From Mesorhizobium sp. WSM3862 (lineage in GTDB: Bacteria > Pseudomonadota > Alphaproteobacteria > Rhizobiales > Rhizobiaceae): a DNA stretch of 64,000 nt. Positions 1 through 11,742 of this stretch are shown piece after piece. A model generated the notes under the pieces. It searched no databases and was not told the origin of the DNA. It was given only the letters and a program-made list of their open reading frames with translations. The position numbers and the translations under genes were made by a program. The stretch is from the NCBI RefSeq assembly GCF_002294985.1, contig NZ_NSGE01000004.1:248001-312000 (forward strand). Direction: 5' to 3'. Each line of letters starts with the position of its first letter. Within the stretch, counting starts at the first letter, position 1.

Positions 1-476
1 TCGCGGTCGTAGATGCGGGCGCGCGTGCGGGTCGGCGAGATCAGCCGCCGCAGCACCGGCGCCACGCGCTCGGGATTGATCGGGAAATCGAGATTGTCGA
101 GCTGGTCGGAGCCTGGCCCCAGGCTTTCGCCGGCCTGCAGCTCGAGCAGCTTTTCCGGATCGATGCTGATCGAGTCGGTCTCGACCGTCGCCGAGGCCGC
201 GATGGCGCCGGCGATGATCTCGCCTTGCGTCATCAGGCTTTCGACGCGGGCGTCGATCAGCCCGTCGCGGAAGGTGTTGAGATAGAGGATGCCCGTGACC
301 AGCACGGCGAGGCCGGCCAGGTTGAGAAACAGGATGCGCCGCGTCAGGCTGGAGAAGATGTGGTGGCCGAGGAAGCGGCGCATCGGCACCGTGATCTTCG
401 ACAGGAATGCAGGCACGATACGGGACGGGCGCTTCGCCGCGCCCGCCCGCCTGCCTCGCTCTACGTCCACTGCCAT
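1..476 (-). CDS. chvG: Sensor histidine kinase ChvG/ExoS, N-terminal part (cut by window edge)
   Basis: Reading the minus strand from an ATG at 476 gives about 158 residues. They begin with a basic cytoplasmic stretch, then a hydrophobic membrane segment (about residues 48-66, ILFLNLAGLAVLVTGILYL) followed by a periplasmic sensor region containing SLMTQGEIIAGAIAASAT. This is the typical start of the ChvG/ExoS envelope-stress and acid-sensing kinase of rhizobia, which phosphorylates ChvI. The kinase core lies beyond the window. The partner chvI lies directly upstream on the same strand (593-1294), which is the usual chvI-chvG order. Identity rests on the neighbour and on family resemblance of the N-terminus. 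Confidence 0.85.
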   Translation of the reverse strand, partial: MAVDVERGRRAGAAKRPSRIVPAFLSKITVPMRRFLGHHIFSSLTRRILFLNLAGLAVLVTGILYLNTFRDGLIDARVESLMTQGEIIAGAIAASATVETDSISIDPEKLLELQAGESLGPGSDQLDNLDFPINPERVAPVLRRLISPTRTRARIYDR

Positions 477-495
477 CAACTAGCAGTCCCTGTCC

Positions 496-588
496 GGTGA
501 ATGGTGCATGGTGAATGGAAAAATGGGGCGCTTAGATAGAGCCCAGTGGGCCGTTCGCACCATCCACCATTCACCATTGCCTATTCAC
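496..588. repeat. Imperfect inverted repeat between chvI and chvG
   Basis: A run built of GGTGAATGGTGCATGG units (496-518) is mirrored by a CACCATCCACCATTCACC run (558-588). It could fold into a long imperfect hairpin in the 117-base chvI-chvG gap. It resembles short ATGGTGAATGG-type intergenic repeats of rhizobia and could attenuate chvI-to-chvG readthrough. There is no T-tract, so it is not a classical terminator. Confidence 0.5.
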
Positions 589-592
589 TATA

Positions 593-1294
593 TCAAGCCT
601 CCCGAAACCGGTAGCCGACTCCGTAAAGGGTTTCGATCATCTCGAAGTCGTCATCGACGGCCTTGAACTTCTTGCGCAGCCGCTTGATGTGGCTGTCGAT
701 GGTGCGGTCGTCGACATAGACCTGCTCATCATAGGCCGAGTCCATCAGCGCATCACGGCTCTTTACCACGCCGGGGCGCTGCGCCAGCGAATGCAGGATC
801 AGGAACTCGGTTACCGTCAGCGTCACCGGCTCGCCCTTCCAGGTGCAGGTGTGCCGCTCCTGGTCCATCACCAGTTGGCCGCGCTCGAGCGAGCGCGCCT
901 GCTGGCTGGGCGCCTTGGCCGCCGCCTCGCGGGCGCTGGTGCGGCGCAGCACCGCGCGCACCCGCTCGACAAGCAAGCGCTGCGAGAACGGTTTGCGGAT
1001 GAAATCGTCGGCCCCCATCTTGAGGCCGAACAGTTCGTCGATCTCGTCGTCCTTCGAGGTCAGGAAGATCACCGGCAAGTCGGATTTTTGCCGCATCCGG
1101 CGCAACAGCTCCATGCCGTCCATGCGCGGCATCTTGATGTCGAGGATGGCGAGGTTGGGCGGCCGCGCCGCCAGGCCTTCGAGCGCCGACGCGCCGTCGG
1201 TGTAGGTTTCGACGCGGTAGCCCTCGGATTCGAGCGCGATCGACACCGAAGTCAAAATATTTCGGTCGTCGTCGACAAGCGCGATTGTTGCCAT
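593..1294 (-). CDS. chvI: Two-component response regulator ChvI
   Basis: OmpR/PhoB-type regulator of 233 residues. The receiver domain starts at [20 protein letters not shown], with the acidic pair early, the phosphoacceptor Asp in [13 protein letters not shown], and the conserved Lys in IRKPF. A C-terminal winged helix ([16 protein letters not shown] through YGVGYRF) follows. It acts in the cytoplasm as the partner of the membrane kinase ChvG, controlling exopolysaccharide, envelope and acid-response genes in rhizobia. The start at 1294 ([10 protein letters not shown]) matches the family N-terminus. In-frame starts at 1312 and 1366 are possible but would add an atypical leader. It is divergent from pckA across a 340-base AT-rich gap. 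Confidence 0.93.
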   Translation of the reverse strand: MATIALVDDDRNILTSVSIALESEGYRVETYTDGASALEGLAARPPNLAILDIKMPRMDGMELLRRMRQKSDLPVIFLTSKDDEIDELFGLKMGADDFIRKPFSQRLLVERVRAVLRRTSAREAAAKAPSQQARSLERGQLVMDQERHTCTWKGEPVTLTVTEFLILHSLAQRPGVVKSRDALMDSAYDEQVYVDDRTIDSHIKRLRKKFKAVDDDFEMIETLYGVGYRFREA

Positions 1295-1634
1295 TTCAAG
1301 CGGCTCCCTCATGAGCTGTCCCTTCTGTCGTCGAGAAAGGGCTTTTGCAGGACAAATTGGGTACAAAATGTGGCACGGGCCTTGTCCGAAGTCACGGGCG
1401 GCCTGCCGCTACACACGATCGCACCCATAACCGGATTGGACGAACGAAGCCTGCCAATCCTTTGGGCAACCTCTGTGATTTTTTGCACATATAAACGATT
1501 TAAACAACTTTCAAAATTTTTAAATCGATTAATGATTTGATATCATTCGCCTTTTCTGGTTCTGACCCTACCTAGTCCCTTGCGCGTTCCGGCAATGACC
1601 GGTCAGCGCGGCCAAAATCCGGAGAGGAAATTTG
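1295..1634. promoter_or_regulatory. Divergent chvI/pckA control region with AT-rich inverted repeat
   Basis: This 340-base gap separates chvI (left) and pckA (right). About 1475-1555 is strikingly AT-rich for this genome. It contains a perfect 9-base inverted repeat, CGATTTAAA at 1496-1504 and TTTAAATCG at 1519-1527, with a 14-base spacer. A GGAGAGG ribosome-binding site lies at 1621 for pckA. The repeat is a candidate operator for pckA, a gluconeogenic gene, but which protein binds it cannot be told from sequence. Confidence 0.5.
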
Positions 1635-3245
<1,611 letters not shown>

Positions 3246-3270
3246 CTGCCGCTCCAACATCTTCCTCCAG

Positions 3271-3300
3271 GGCCCGGCTTTGGCCGGGCCTTTTCTTTTT
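3271..3300 (+). terminator. Rho-independent terminator after pckA
   Basis: Perfect 8-bp GC stem, GGCCCGGC at 3271-3278 and GCCGGGCC at 3283-3290, with a 4-base loop. It is followed by the T-rich tail TTTTCTTTTT. It starts 25 bases after the pckA stop. Confidence 0.9.
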
Positions 3301-3314
3301 CCCGCCGCCGCGCC

Positions 3315-3764
<450 letters not shown>

Positions 3765-3850
3765 GGGCCGACATCCGACGACGGCCGCTTTCGGGTCGCG
3801 AAGCCGTTCTGCCGGTGGCATGCTCGGACGAACTGATCGGATCGAATCCC

Positions 3851-4471
3851 ATGCTCGTTCTGCCCAAGGGCATTCGCCATATGCCGGGCTATCTGTCGCG
3901 CACGGAGCAGGAAGCGCTGGTTGAGGAGATCAGGCGCATCGTGCAGGCGGCGCCGCTTTATGTGCCGGCCATGCCGCGCACCGGCAAGGAAATGAGCGTG
4001 CGCATGACCAATTGCGGGACGCTCGGTTGGGTGACCGACCGCGAGCGCGGCTATCGCTACCAGCCGATGCACCCGGTGACAGGCGAGCCCTGGCCGCCGA
4101 TCCCCGAAGCCCTGATAAAAGTGTGGCGCGAGGTGTCGGCCTATCCGCACGCGCCTGAAGCCTGCCTCGTCAATTTCTATTCGAGCGAGGCCAAGATGGG
4201 CCTGCACCAGGACCGCGACGAGCAGGATTTCGCAGCACCCGTCGTTTCGGTGTCGCTCGGCGACGACTGCCTATTTCGGGTCGGTCACACCACGCGCGAA
4301 GGCGGCACCAAGTCGTTCAGGCTGAAGAGCGGCGATGTCGTCGTGCTTGGCGGGGAGGGACGCCTCTGTTTCCACGGCGTTGACCGCATCTACCCAGCGA
4401 CCTCGGCGCTGTTGAGGAGTGGCGGCCGTATCAATCTGACGCTGCGGCGGGTAACGGTGCCCGCAAGCTAA
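3851..4471 (+). CDS. alkB: Alpha-ketoglutarate-dependent DNA repair dioxygenase AlkB
   Basis: 206-residue Fe(II)/2-oxoglutarate dioxygenase that reverses alkylation damage (1-meA, 3-meC) on DNA. The iron ligands are visible as HQDRDEQDF (HxD) and HGVDRIYP (second His), and the 2-oxoglutarate-binding Arg in GRINLTLRR. The start is placed at the ATG at 3851 (MLVLPKGIRHMPGYL), which matches the usual family N-terminus. An upstream in-frame GTG at 3815 would add 12 residues. It is not obviously in an operon with an ada-type gene. Confidence 0.92.
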   Translation: MLVLPKGIRHMPGYLSRTEQEALVEEIRRIVQAAPLYVPAMPRTGKEMSVRMTNCGTLGWVTDRERGYRYQPMHPVTGEPWPPIPEALIKVWREVSAYPHAPEACLVNFYSSEAKMGLHQDRDEQDFAAPVVSVSLGDDCLFRVGHTTREGGTKSFRLKSGDVVVLGGEGRLCFHGVDRIYPATSALLRSGGRINLTLRRVTVPAS

Positions 4472-4529
4472 CGAAATCTAGAAGTTTTCCTCATAAAGAC
4501 GGGCAGCTATTGCAGCTTGGGGCTCGGCA

Positions 4530-5654
4530 ATGTCGCAAAGCTATTCGGTCCTCCGCGGCCTGTGGGCAATCGTCACGGAGGCAGCCCAACTCGTTCGCAG
4601 GGATTCGGGCCTCTATCTGGCCATCGTCATTTATGTTTTGGCCGGGCTGATCTTTCTGAACGCGATTGGCGCCGCCGACCGCCTCGCGTTCTCGATATAT
4701 TTCGGGTCCTGGATTTCTCTCAATGGCTTCGCACTGCCCACAATAGCAATCCTTGCCGACGCAATTCTCATTATACATCGCTTCAATTCCCGGCGACGTT
4801 TGGCTGCGAAAAGAGTGTTTTCGACCGGGCGGTTGGCATACTCGCTATCGGGATTGTGCCTTCTGATGGCGCTCATGATCTTTCAGGGCAATTTCACGTC
4901 CGTGAAGAACGGAATGTCGGCCTGGCAAGGCGGTTTTCAATTCGATGTCCTGCACGCGGACATCGACGCTTTCCTCCATTTGGGCGCCGATCCGTGGCGC
5001 TGGCTCTACTCCGTGGCCGAAAGTGATCTGGTGCGCGCCATAATAGAATGGAACTACAACGTCTTCTGGTTTCTGCTGAATTTCGTCGGCTTGTTCTTCG
5101 TCGCGACATCGCCCATGGTGGCATCGGTCCGAACGCGCTATCTCGCCTGCTTTATGGCAGTCTGGATCCTGGTCGGGAACATCCTGGCGGCGCTGTTCCT
5201 CTCGGCGGGTCCGGCATTTTACGGCGCGGTCACGGGAGACACGGCGCGATTTGGTGAACAGCTTGCATTCCTGGCCCGCGGGGCTGGGTCAAGCAACTCC
5301 GCGGCCGCCTACCAGCAGTATCTATGGTCGCTGTATGAGGCCAAGCAGACCGGTTTTGCCACGGGTATCTCGGCGTTTCCCAGCGTTCACGTCGGCCTTG
5401 CGATGCTCAATGCATTGTTCGTGCGCGAATACAGCCGCCTCCTCGGCGCCTTCGCTCTGCTCTACGTGGCCTTTGTTGCTGTCAGCTCGGTCTATCTGGC
5501 ATGGCACTATGCAATAGACAGCTATGTCGCCGTCATCGTCGTGTCTGTGATTTACATCGTCGCTCGCAAGCTGATCCCCGCCGACCGTTGCCTCGTGCCG
5601 AACATGCCGATCGGAGCCGTCAACCGTCCCGTGGCGGCCGCTACGGTCTGCTGA
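4530..5654 (+). CDS. PAP2-superfamily / inositol-phosphotransferase-like integral membrane protein
   Basis: 374 residues with at least six to eight hydrophobic segments (for example LYLAIVIYVLAGLIFLNAIG and SLCLLMALMIFQG). The C-terminal half carries PAP2-type motifs: SAFPSVHVGLAMLNALF (Ser and His of the phosphatase core) and WHYAIDSYVAV (final His and Asp). This suggests a membrane lipid phosphatase or phosphotransferase acting on a phosphorylated lipid or polyprenol. There is an upstream long hydrophobic N-terminal half not found in small PAP2 enzymes. Its codon use is somewhat less GC-rich than its neighbours. The substrate cannot be read from sequence. Confidence 0.7.
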   Translation: MSQSYSVLRGLWAIVTEAAQLVRRDSGLYLAIVIYVLAGLIFLNAIGAADRLAFSIYFGSWISLNGFALPTIAILADAILIIHRFNSRRRLAAKRVFSTGRLAYSLSGLCLLMALMIFQGNFTSVKNGMSAWQGGFQFDVLHADIDAFLHLGADPWRWLYSVAESDLVRAIIEWNYNVFWFLLNFVGLFFVATSPMVASVRTRYLACFMAVWILVGNILAALFLSAGPAFYGAVTGDTARFGEQLAFLARGAGSSNSAAAYQQYLWSLYEAKQTGFATGISAFPSVHVGLAMLNALFVREYSRLLGAFALLYVAFVAVSSVYLAWHYAIDSYVAVIVVSVIYIVARKLIPADRCLVPNMPIGAVNRPVAAATVC

Positions 5655-5768
5655 GACCCGGCTCCTTATCGAAGCTGCCCCCGACTAAGAACAAAGACTA
5701 ATTTGAAAGCGCGTAGCCTGAATCGGCGCCAGGACCATGCGCCCTAGGCGCCGGTCCCCCGGATTCGA

Positions 5769-6728
5769 TCAGAGTTTCCGCAATGCCACCTCTTCGACCA
5801 GGTGGTTGGCGCCCTTGCGCAGGATGAGGTCGGCGCGCGCCCTGGTCGGCAGGATGTTCTCGCGCAAATTCTTCAGGTTGATGTTGCTCCACAGGCCCTC
5901 GGCGATGGCGCGGGCGGCATCCTCCGACAGCTGCGAATAGCGGTGGAAGAAGGAGTCCGGGTTGCGGAAGGCAGTCTCGCGCAGTCGCATGAAGCGCTGG
6001 GTGTACCACTGGTGGATCAGCTTCTCGTCGGCATCGATATAGATGGCGAAGTCGAAGAAATCCGACAGGAACGGCACGATCTTGCCGTCCTTCGGCAGCT
6101 TGCCCGGCTGCAAAACATTGATGCCTTCGAAGATCAAAATGTCCGGCCTGTCGATGGTGACGAACTCGCCCGGAATGACGTCGTAGGTCAGGTGCGAGTA
6201 GACCGGGGCCCGGACGTCGCGCTGCGCCGACTTGATGCCGGACAGGAAGCGGAGCAGGGCGCCGACGTCGTAGCTTTCTGGAAAGCCCTTGCGCTCCATC
6301 AGATTGTTGCGGCGCAGGATCTCGTTCGGCAAGAGGAAGCCGTCGGTGGTGATGAGATCGACCTTCGGGCTCGACGGCCAGCGCGCCAGCAGTTCCTTGA
6401 GCACGCGGGCGGTGGTCGATTTGCCGACCGCGACCGAGCCGGCGATGCCGATGATGAACGGCGTCTTGACGACGTCCTGCGCGTTGAAGAAGGCCTGGCG
6501 CTGCCTGAAAAGCAGCTGGCTCGCCTCGACATGCGCCGAAAGCAGACGGGAAAGCGAGAGGTAGATGCGCTTGACCTCTTCGAGGTCGACCGGGTCGTTG
6601 AGCGAACGCAGCCGGTCGATCTCGTCCTCGGTCAGCGTGAGCGGCGTGTCGGCGCGGAACTGTGACCATTGCTCGGCCGAGAAGAAACGAAAGGGGGAGT
6701 ATTTCTCGGTCGGAGCAAGCTGGTCCAT
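5769..6728 (-). CDS. coaA: Pantothenate kinase, type I
   Basis: 319 residues, the usual size for bacterial CoaA, which phosphorylates pantothenate as the first committed step to coenzyme A. The P-loop is [15 protein letters not shown] (about residues 95-109). Downstream stretches such as TTDGFLLPN and [15 protein letters not shown] fit the pantothenate-binding core. It lies directly downstream of hisE on the same strand, a common rhizobial arrangement, separated by a palindromic repeat (6746-6798). Confidence 0.95.
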   Translation of the reverse strand: MDQLAPTEKYSPFRFFSAEQWSQFRADTPLTLTEDEIDRLRSLNDPVDLEEVKRIYLSLSRLLSAHVEASQLLFRQRQAFFNAQDVVKTPFIIGIAGSVAVGKSTTARVLKELLARWPSSPKVDLITTDGFLLPNEILRRNNLMERKGFPESYDVGALLRFLSGIKSAQRDVRAPVYSHLTYDVIPGEFVTIDRPDILIFEGINVLQPGKLPKDGKIVPFLSDFFDFAIYIDADEKLIHQWYTQRFMRLRETAFRNPDSFFHRYSQLSEDAARAIAEGLWSNINLKNLRENILPTRARADLILRKGANHLVEEVALRKL

Positions 6729-6745
6729 CGAGTCTCCTGCCCTCC

Positions 6746-6798
6746 TAGAGCATGATGCCGAAAAGTGTGGAGCGGTTTTCGGACGACATCATGCTCTA
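6746..6798. repeat. Rhizobial palindromic intergenic repeat (GCATGATG type)
   Basis: Perfect 12-bp arms TAGAGCATGATG (6746-6757) and CATCATGCTCTA (6787-6798) enclose an inner CCGAAAA/TTTTCGG pairing. Elements of this form are scattered in very many copies in rhizobial genomes. Here it sits between hisE and coaA and would form a hairpin in the transcript, probably limiting readthrough into coaA. A diverged copy lies at 12303-12348. Confidence 0.8.
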
Positions 6799-6812
6799 TC
6801 CGTCTTTAGCGG

Positions 6813-7136
6813 TCAGCCCCGGGGCCGGGACGCCTTTTCGGCGACGCCCGAGCGGCCGGTGCGGCCCTCGAGCTCCTTCATCACGTCCTGCAGCGGAATG
6901 CCCGCGATCGCGAGAACGACCAGCCAATGATATAGAAGATCGGCGCTTTCTGAAACGAGGGCCTGCCTGTCGCCGCGAATGGCGGCGATCACCGCCTCGA
7001 CCGCTTCCTCGCCGAGCTTCTGCGCCGCCTTGTCCATGCCCTTGGCGAACAGTTTTGCCGTCCATGAGTCCGGGTCGCCGGAATGGGCGCGCTGATGGAT
7101 TATCGTTTCCAGCTCGGCGAGCGAAAATTGAGCCAT
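6813..7136 (-). CDS. hisE: Phosphoribosyl-ATP pyrophosphatase
   Basis: 107-residue all-alpha NTP pyrophosphohydrolase for the second step of histidine synthesis (PR-ATP to PR-AMP). The conserved core [18 protein letters not shown] with downstream [13 protein letters not shown] holds the acidic Mg-binding residues. It is the last his gene of the minus-strand operon, 9 bases downstream of hisF. Length is typical. Confidence 0.95.
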   Translation of the reverse strand: MAQFSLAELETIIHQRAHSGDPDSWTAKLFAKGMDKAAQKLGEEAVEAVIAAIRGDRQALVSESADLLYHWLVVLAIAGIPLQDVMKELEGRTGRSGVAEKASRPRG

Positions 7137-7145
7137 AGCAGTGGT

Positions 7146-7937
7146 TTAAGTCCGATGCACGGTCGAGTCCAGCCGCATCGGCAGGCCGGCGCCCGCCATA
7201 TGCGCCTTGGCCTCGGCGATGGTGTAGGTGCCGAAATGAAAGATCGAGGCGGCAAGCACGGCGGCGGCATGGCCATCGCGGATGCCTTCCACCATGTGAT
7301 CAAGCGTGCCGACGCCGCCCGAAGCGATGACCGGCACACGCACGGCATCGGCGATCGCGCGGGTCAGCGCGATATCGTAGCCGGCCTTGGTGCCGTCGCG
7401 GTCCATCGAGGTCAGCAGGATCTCGCCGGCGCCGCGATCGACCATCTTCTTGGCGAACTCGACCGCGTCGATGCCGGTCTTCTCGCGCCCCCCATGCGTG
7501 AAGATCTCCCAGCGGTCGGCCTCGCCGGCAGCCGATACTTTCTTGGCGTCGATGGCGACGACGATGCACTGGTTGCCGAACTTGTCGGCAGCCTCCGCGA
7601 CGAAATCCGGGTTCTTCACCGCCGCCGTGTTGATCGATACCTTGTCGGCGCCGGCCAGAAGCAGCCTTCGGATGTCGGCCACCTGGCGCACGCCGCCGCC
7701 GACGGTGAGCGGCATGAAACATTGTTCGGCCGTGCGGGCGACCACGTCGAAGATCGTCTCGCGATTGTCGGACGATGCGGTGATGTCGAGGAAGCAGAGC
7801 TCGTCGGCGCCCGCCTCGTCATAGGCCTTCGCCCCCTCGACCGGATCGCCGGCATCGACCAGGTCGACGAAATTGACGCCCTTGACCACGCGGCCGTTCT
7901 TGACGTCGAGACAGGGAATGACGCGGGCTTTCAGCAT
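7146..7937 (-). CDS. hisF: Imidazole glycerol phosphate synthase, cyclase subunit
   Basis: 263-residue TIM barrel. It begins [20 protein letters not shown] with the first catalytic Asp (CLDV); the second Asp is in [14 protein letters not shown]. It pairs with HisH: ammonia made by HisH passes through the barrel to form IGP and AICAR. The ATG at 7937 shares one base with the TGA of the upstream ureohydrolase-like gene, indicating translational coupling. A longer open frame up to 8075 is not used, because the family N-terminus starts at this ATG. Confidence 0.97.
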   Translation of the reverse strand: MLKARVIPCLDVKNGRVVKGVNFVDLVDAGDPVEGAKAYDEAGADELCFLDITASSDNRETIFDVVARTAEQCFMPLTVGGGVRQVADIRRLLLAGADKVSINTAAVKNPDFVAEAADKFGNQCIVVAIDAKKVSAAGEADRWEIFTHGGREKTGIDAVEFAKKMVDRGAGEILLTSMDRDGTKAGYDIALTRAIADAVRVPVIASGGVGTLDHMVEGIRDGHAAAVLAASIFHFGTYTIAEAKAHMAGAGLPMRLDSTVHRT

Positions 7938-8776
7938 CAGCGCCCCTCCATGGTCGACAAAAGGTCGACCACCAGCTCGCCGACCTGCGGCGGCACCTCG
8001 CCCTTCGGGTCGAACGCCGGATCGTAGGCGGAAATGGTAAGTCCGGCGATGCTGAGCGGGCCGGCAAAGCCGCACATCGCGGTGCGGACCTGCTCCGGCG
8101 CCGGGCCGCCGAGCGTTGCGTAACGATTGGCCTGCAGCGTTTCCGGATCATGCACGTCGAGGTCGACATGCATGTGAATGCGCTCGGCACCCGTGGCCTT
8201 CAGCTTCGCCGCGGCCACTGCCCAGTCCGGACACTCGGTGCGGATGATCGGCAGCTTCTCCAAAAGCTCTTTCTCGGCCGTATCGAGGTCGCGTGCGTTG
8301 ACCAGGACACAGCGGGCCGGCTCGATCGGCCTGAAGCCGGGAATCTGCGCCGCCATGCGCCGCCAACACAATCCAAGCGCCGTTGCCAGCGCCATGCCGT
8401 CGAGAAAGCCGGAGGTGGAGGTTTCCGGCGTGTTGAGGTCGCCATGCTGGTCGGCCCAGATGATGGCGTCCGCGCCTTCACCGGCGACCGCGCCCGCGCT
8501 GGTCAGGCAGTTGCCGGCCAGAACGATGGGAAAGCGCCCATTGTCCAGCGCGATGCGGACCTCGCCCGAAACGACGTTGCAGACGGCAAATCCCGTGCCG
8601 ATCTCGCGCTCCTGCTCGTCCTCGACGACCTTGCCGATGTCGCGCACCTCGACGTCGTGACCGGCAAGCTTCAGCGCCTCGGCCAGCCCGCCGGAGATCA
8701 GCGCATCGGGGCCTTGGCCACAGCGGCCGTGAAAGTGGCCGCTGTCATAGGACGCCAGGATGATCGAGATGTTCAC
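7937..8776 (-). CDS. Arginase/agmatinase-superfamily protein inside the his operon, degenerate metal site
   Basis: 279 residues with an arginase fold signature. [20 protein letters not shown] carries the DxHxD motif and VDLDVHDPE the later DxD motif. The classic GGDHS motif, whose His binds the first manganese, is replaced by AGNCLTS, so one metal ligand appears lost. It overlaps hisA at its start by 4 bases and hisF at its end by 1 base, so it is tightly coupled to IGP synthase expression. Its substrate is unknown; a role in histidine synthesis or ammonia/amidine handling is only inferred from position. Confidence 0.75.
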   Translation of the reverse strand: MNISIILASYDSGHFHGRCGQGPDALISGGLAEALKLAGHDVEVRDIGKVVEDEQEREIGTGFAVCNVVSGEVRIALDNGRFPIVLAGNCLTSAGAVAGEGADAIIWADQHGDLNTPETSTSGFLDGMALATALGLCWRRMAAQIPGFRPIEPARCVLVNARDLDTAEKELLEKLPIIRTECPDWAVAAAKLKATGAERIHMHVDLDVHDPETLQANRYATLGGPAPEQVRTAMCGFAGPLSIAGLTISAYDPAFDPKGEVPPQVGELVVDLLSTMEGR

Positions 8777-9516
8777 GCTCGTGCCTCCGCGTTGCCGCGC
8801 AGGATGGCGAGCGCCTCCGCCGGGTCGATGCGCCCGTCATAGAGCGCGCGGCCGGAGATCGCGCCCTCCAGGCGCTTCGCATCGGGCATGGTCATGCGCA
8901 CGATGTCGGCGATCGAGGCCAATCCGCCGGAAGCGATCACCGGGATCGACACCGCCTCGGCGAGATCGATGGTGGCATCCCAGTTGATCCCGGAGAGCAC
9001 GCCGTCGCGGTCGATGTCGGTGTAAATGATGGCGGCCACGCCCGCACCTTCGAACTTCCTCGCCAGTTCGATGACGCCGAGTTCCGAGGCTTCGGCCCAG
9101 CCCTCGACCGCCACCTTGCCGCCCTTGGCGTCGATGCCGACCGCTACCTTGCCGGGAAAGGTCCTGCATGCCTCCTTCACCAGTTCGGGCTCCCGCACCG
9201 CCACGGTCCCGAGGATGACTCGCGCCAGCCCGCGGTCCAGCCAGTCCTCGATCTGCGCCAGCGTGCGGATGCCCCCGCCGAGCTGCACCGGGTTCTTCGT
9301 CGCCTTGAGGATGGCGCCGACCGCCGCGGAATTGACGCTCTGTCCCTTGAAGGCGCCGTTGAGGTCGACGACGTGCAGCCATTCGAAGCCTTGCTCTTCG
9401 AAGGCTCGTGCCTGGGCCGCCGGGTCATCGTTGTAGATGGTGGCGGTTGCCATGTCGCCGTGCTTCAGGCGCACGCATTTGCCGTCCTTGAGGTCTATTG
9501 CCGGAAACAGGATCAC
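8773..9516 (-). CDS. hisA: ProFAR isomerase
   Basis: 247-residue TIM barrel, 1-(5-phosphoribosyl)-5-[(5-phosphoribosylamino)methylideneamino]imidazole-4-carboxamide isomerase, which performs an Amadori rearrangement in histidine synthesis. It opens with [17 protein letters not shown] (catalytic Asp), and [14 protein letters not shown] carries the second catalytic Asp. The start is a GTG at 9516. An open frame extends far upstream to 10254, but only from this GTG does the family sequence begin. It follows a DUF1330 gene by 2 bases and overlaps the next gene by ATGA. Confidence 0.95.
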   Translation of the reverse strand: MILFPAIDLKDGKCVRLKHGDMATATIYNDDPAAQARAFEEQGFEWLHVVDLNGAFKGQSVNSAAVGAILKATKNPVQLGGGIRTLAQIEDWLDRGLARVILGTVAVREPELVKEACRTFPGKVAVGIDAKGGKVAVEGWAEASELGVIELARKFEGAGVAAIIYTDIDRDGVLSGINWDATIDLAEAVSIPVIASGGLASIADIVRMTMPDAKRLEGAISGRALYDGRIDPAEALAILRGNAEARA

Positions 9517-9518
9517 GA

Positions 9519-9809
9519 TCAGGCGCCCTCGACGATGGCGAAGTGGCCGGTCGATGCCGCCAGCCGGAATTTCAAGGCTTCCTGGTACTCGGGCGACTGA
9601 TAGCAGGCGAGCGCCCTGTCGTAAGAATCGAACTCCACCACGACATGGCGGTTTCCCGTTGCCCCCTCCGGGTCGGTATGGCGGCCGGCCCGAACAGCAA
9701 ACTTCGCGCCAAATTTGGCGAAGGCCCTCGCGTTGGCCTCGATGTATTTCTTGTAGGTGTCCGGGTCGCGGACATCGATCATGGCGATCCAGTAGCCCTT
9801 CTTGCTCAT
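9519..9809 (-). CDS. DUF1330 family protein
   Basis: 96-residue small ferredoxin-like alpha/beta protein, starting [20 protein letters not shown] and containing the typical [22 protein letters not shown] block of DUF1330. No catalytic role is established for the family. It is embedded between hisH and hisA with 0-2 base spacing, so it is made as part of the his operon. Whether it contributes to histidine synthesis is unknown. Confidence 0.9.
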   Translation of the reverse strand: MSKKGYWIAMIDVRDPDTYKKYIEANARAFAKFGAKFAVRAGRHTDPEGATGNRHVVVEFDSYDRALACYQSPEYQEALKFRLAASTGHFAIVEGA

Positions 9810-10460
9810 TCAGGGCCTCCAATTCAGGAAATTGGTGATCAGCGCCAAGCCGAGCGCCTGGCTTTTCTCGGGATGGAACTGCGTGCCGGCAAAGTTGTCG
9901 CGGGCAACGGCCGCCGTCACCGGCCCGCCATAGTCGGCCGTCGCCAGCACCTCGGCCGGGTTCCTCGCCTCCAGGTGGTAGGAATGGACGAAATAGGCGT
10001 GCAGCCCTTTCGGACCGGTCTCGACGCCCGAAAACAGCGGATGCTTGCGCGCGAGCTCGATCGTGTTCCAGCCGATCTGCGGGATCTTTAGTGCCGGATC
10101 CTTCGGCGTGATTTCCTTGACGTCGCCAGCAATCCAGCCAAAACCCTCGGTGACGGTCTTTTCCAGCCCGCGTTCCGACATCAATTGCATGCCGACGCAG
10201 ATGCCGAGGAACGGCCGCCCTTTGCGAAGCGCCGCCTCTTCCACCGCTTCCCACATGCCGGTGACGGCATGCAGGCCGGCCGCGCAGTCGGCATAGGCGC
10301 CGACGCCCGGCAGGACGACGCGGTCGGCGCTGCGCACCCGCTCGGCGTCGGCGGTGAGATCGATGGTCGCGGCGATGCCCGCCTCATGCGCGGCGCGCTC
10401 GAAGGCCTTGGCGGCCGAGCGCAGATTGCCCGACCCATAGTCGATGATCGCTACCCGCAT
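9810..10460 (-). CDS. hisH: Imidazole glycerol phosphate synthase, glutaminase subunit
   Basis: 216-residue class I glutamine amidotransferase. The nucleophile Cys is in [13 protein letters not shown] and the His/Glu pair in [10 protein letters not shown]. It supplies ammonia to HisF. The start [13 protein letters not shown] is the family N-terminus. The stop abuts the ATG of the DUF1330 gene, and a DUF2628 gene precedes it by one base, so the operon is continuous from hisB to hisE. Confidence 0.96.
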   Translation of the reverse strand: MRVAIIDYGSGNLRSAAKAFERAAHEAGIAATIDLTADAERVRSADRVVLPGVGAYADCAAGLHAVTGMWEAVEEAALRKGRPFLGICVGMQLMSERGLEKTVTEGFGWIAGDVKEITPKDPALKIPQIGWNTIELARKHPLFSGVETGPKGLHAYFVHSYHLEARNPAEVLATADYGGPVTAAVARDNFAGTQFHPEKSQALGLALITNFLNWRP

Positions 10461-10461
10461 G

Positions 10462-10935
10462 TCAGGGCCTTCCCGGCGTATGGGTCAGCCCCAGCGCCAT
10501 GCCCGTCTGCGCCGGCCGCGCCAGGTTGGTGTCGGGCACGATGTGCGGCATCGGCGCCTGTTCCTGCGTGCGCTCGCTGGCTTCAAGCGCGTGACGGACC
10601 TCGGCATCGCCGAGCCTGCCGGCCTCGACGACGCCCCATTCCCGCCAGCCGCGGCGGCGGAGCGCCGCGATCCGCAGGGCCTGGCCTTCGAAGCCGATAT
10701 AGAGCGACACCAGCAGCGAGAGCGCCGATCCAGCCCATTCAAGCCTTAGTTTCTCGCCGAGCATGGACAACGCCGCCATGGCCGCGAAGGTGAGCAGGGC
10801 CTCGATCCAGAGGCGGTGCCAGGCGAGCCAGATCGGCGAGAACAGGAAACCGAGCCAGGTGAAGCTGTCGCGCACCAGGGCGGCGTCCTTCTCGTTGCCC
10901 CCCGCAGGCGGCTGCATCACGACATAGATGGCCAT
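10462..10935 (-). CDS. DUF2628 small membrane protein
   Basis: 157 residues, starting [13 protein letters not shown] and then [20 protein letters not shown] with several hydrophobic helices to about residue 80 ([29 protein letters not shown]). This matches the DUF2628 pattern. The C-terminal third is soluble and not recognised. It is a conserved passenger between hisB and hisH in rhizobial his operons; function unknown. Confidence 0.85.
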   Translation of the reverse strand: MAIYVVMQPPAGGNEKDAALVRDSFTWLGFLFSPIWLAWHRLWIEALLTFAAMAALSMLGEKLRLEWAGSALSLLVSLYIGFEGQALRIAALRRRGWREWGVVEAGRLGDAEVRHALEASERTQEQAPMPHIVPDTNLARPAQTGMALGLTHTPGRP

Positions 10936-10939
10936 AGGG

Positions 10940-11539
10940 TTATCCTTTCAGGGATCCCTTGGTGGACGGCACCGCATCGGGCTGGCGCGGGTCAGGCTCC
11001 AGCGCCACGCGCAGCGCCCTGGCCACGGCCTTGAAGCAGGTTTCCGCAATATGATGGTTATTGGCGCCGTAGTGGTTGGTCACATGCAGCGTTATGCCGG
11101 CATTCTGCGCCAGCGCCTGGAAGAATTCGCGCACCAGCTCAGTGTCGAATGTGCCGATCTTCGGCGACGAGAAGGAAACGTTCCAGACCAGGAACGGCCT
11201 GCCGGAAACGTCGATCGCCGCCCGGGTCAGCGTCTCGTCCATGGCCAGGTCGATCGAGGCATAGCGCATAATGCCGCGCCGCTCCCCCAAAGCCTTGCTC
11301 AGCGCCTGGCCGATGGCAATGCCGGTATCCTCGACCGTGTGATGGTCGTCGATGTGAAGATCGCCTTTGGCCTCGATCGTCATGTCGATCAGCGAATGGC
11401 GCGACAGCTGATCGAGCATGTGGTCGAAGAAGCCGACACCCGTCGAAATGTCGGATTTACCCGTGCCGTCGACATGGACCGATACGGAAATCTCGGTTTC
11501 CTTGGTCTTGCGGCTGATTTCTGCGGAACGGGGCGGCAT
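10940..11539 (-). CDS. hisB: Imidazoleglycerol-phosphate dehydratase
   Basis: 199-residue monofunctional IGP dehydratase (no phosphatase domain) that dehydrates IGP to imidazole acetol phosphate. Signature stretches with metal-binding His residues are [32 protein letters not shown] and [12 protein letters not shown]. The start is the ATG at 11539 ([17 protein letters not shown]); further upstream in-frame codons lie in the promoter region. It is the first gene of the his operon here and is divergent from hslV. Confidence 0.96.
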   Translation of the reverse strand: MPPRSAEISRKTKETEISVSVHVDGTGKSDISTGVGFFDHMLDQLSRHSLIDMTIEAKGDLHIDDHHTVEDTGIAIGQALSKALGERRGIMRYASIDLAMDETLTRAAIDVSGRPFLVWNVSFSSPKIGTFDTELVREFFQALAQNAGITLHVTNHYGANNHHIAETCFKAVARALRVALEPDPRQPDAVPSTKGSLKG

Positions 11540-11742
11540 CAGTCTGTCCTGTTCAGAGGCGCGGGCTTGAAAACGAGAGCCTTCTATCAGCATGATCCGG
11601 CGATTGCCAGTTGCCATTCCGGACTGTATCGGCCTTGCCGCGGACGGTTTGCAATCACTCGCCCTATGCATACATATGGCCGATCAAAGTCACTCGTACC
11701 GCGCCAATCGCCTTTGAGGGATAGCGCGACTCGGAGCAGGAA

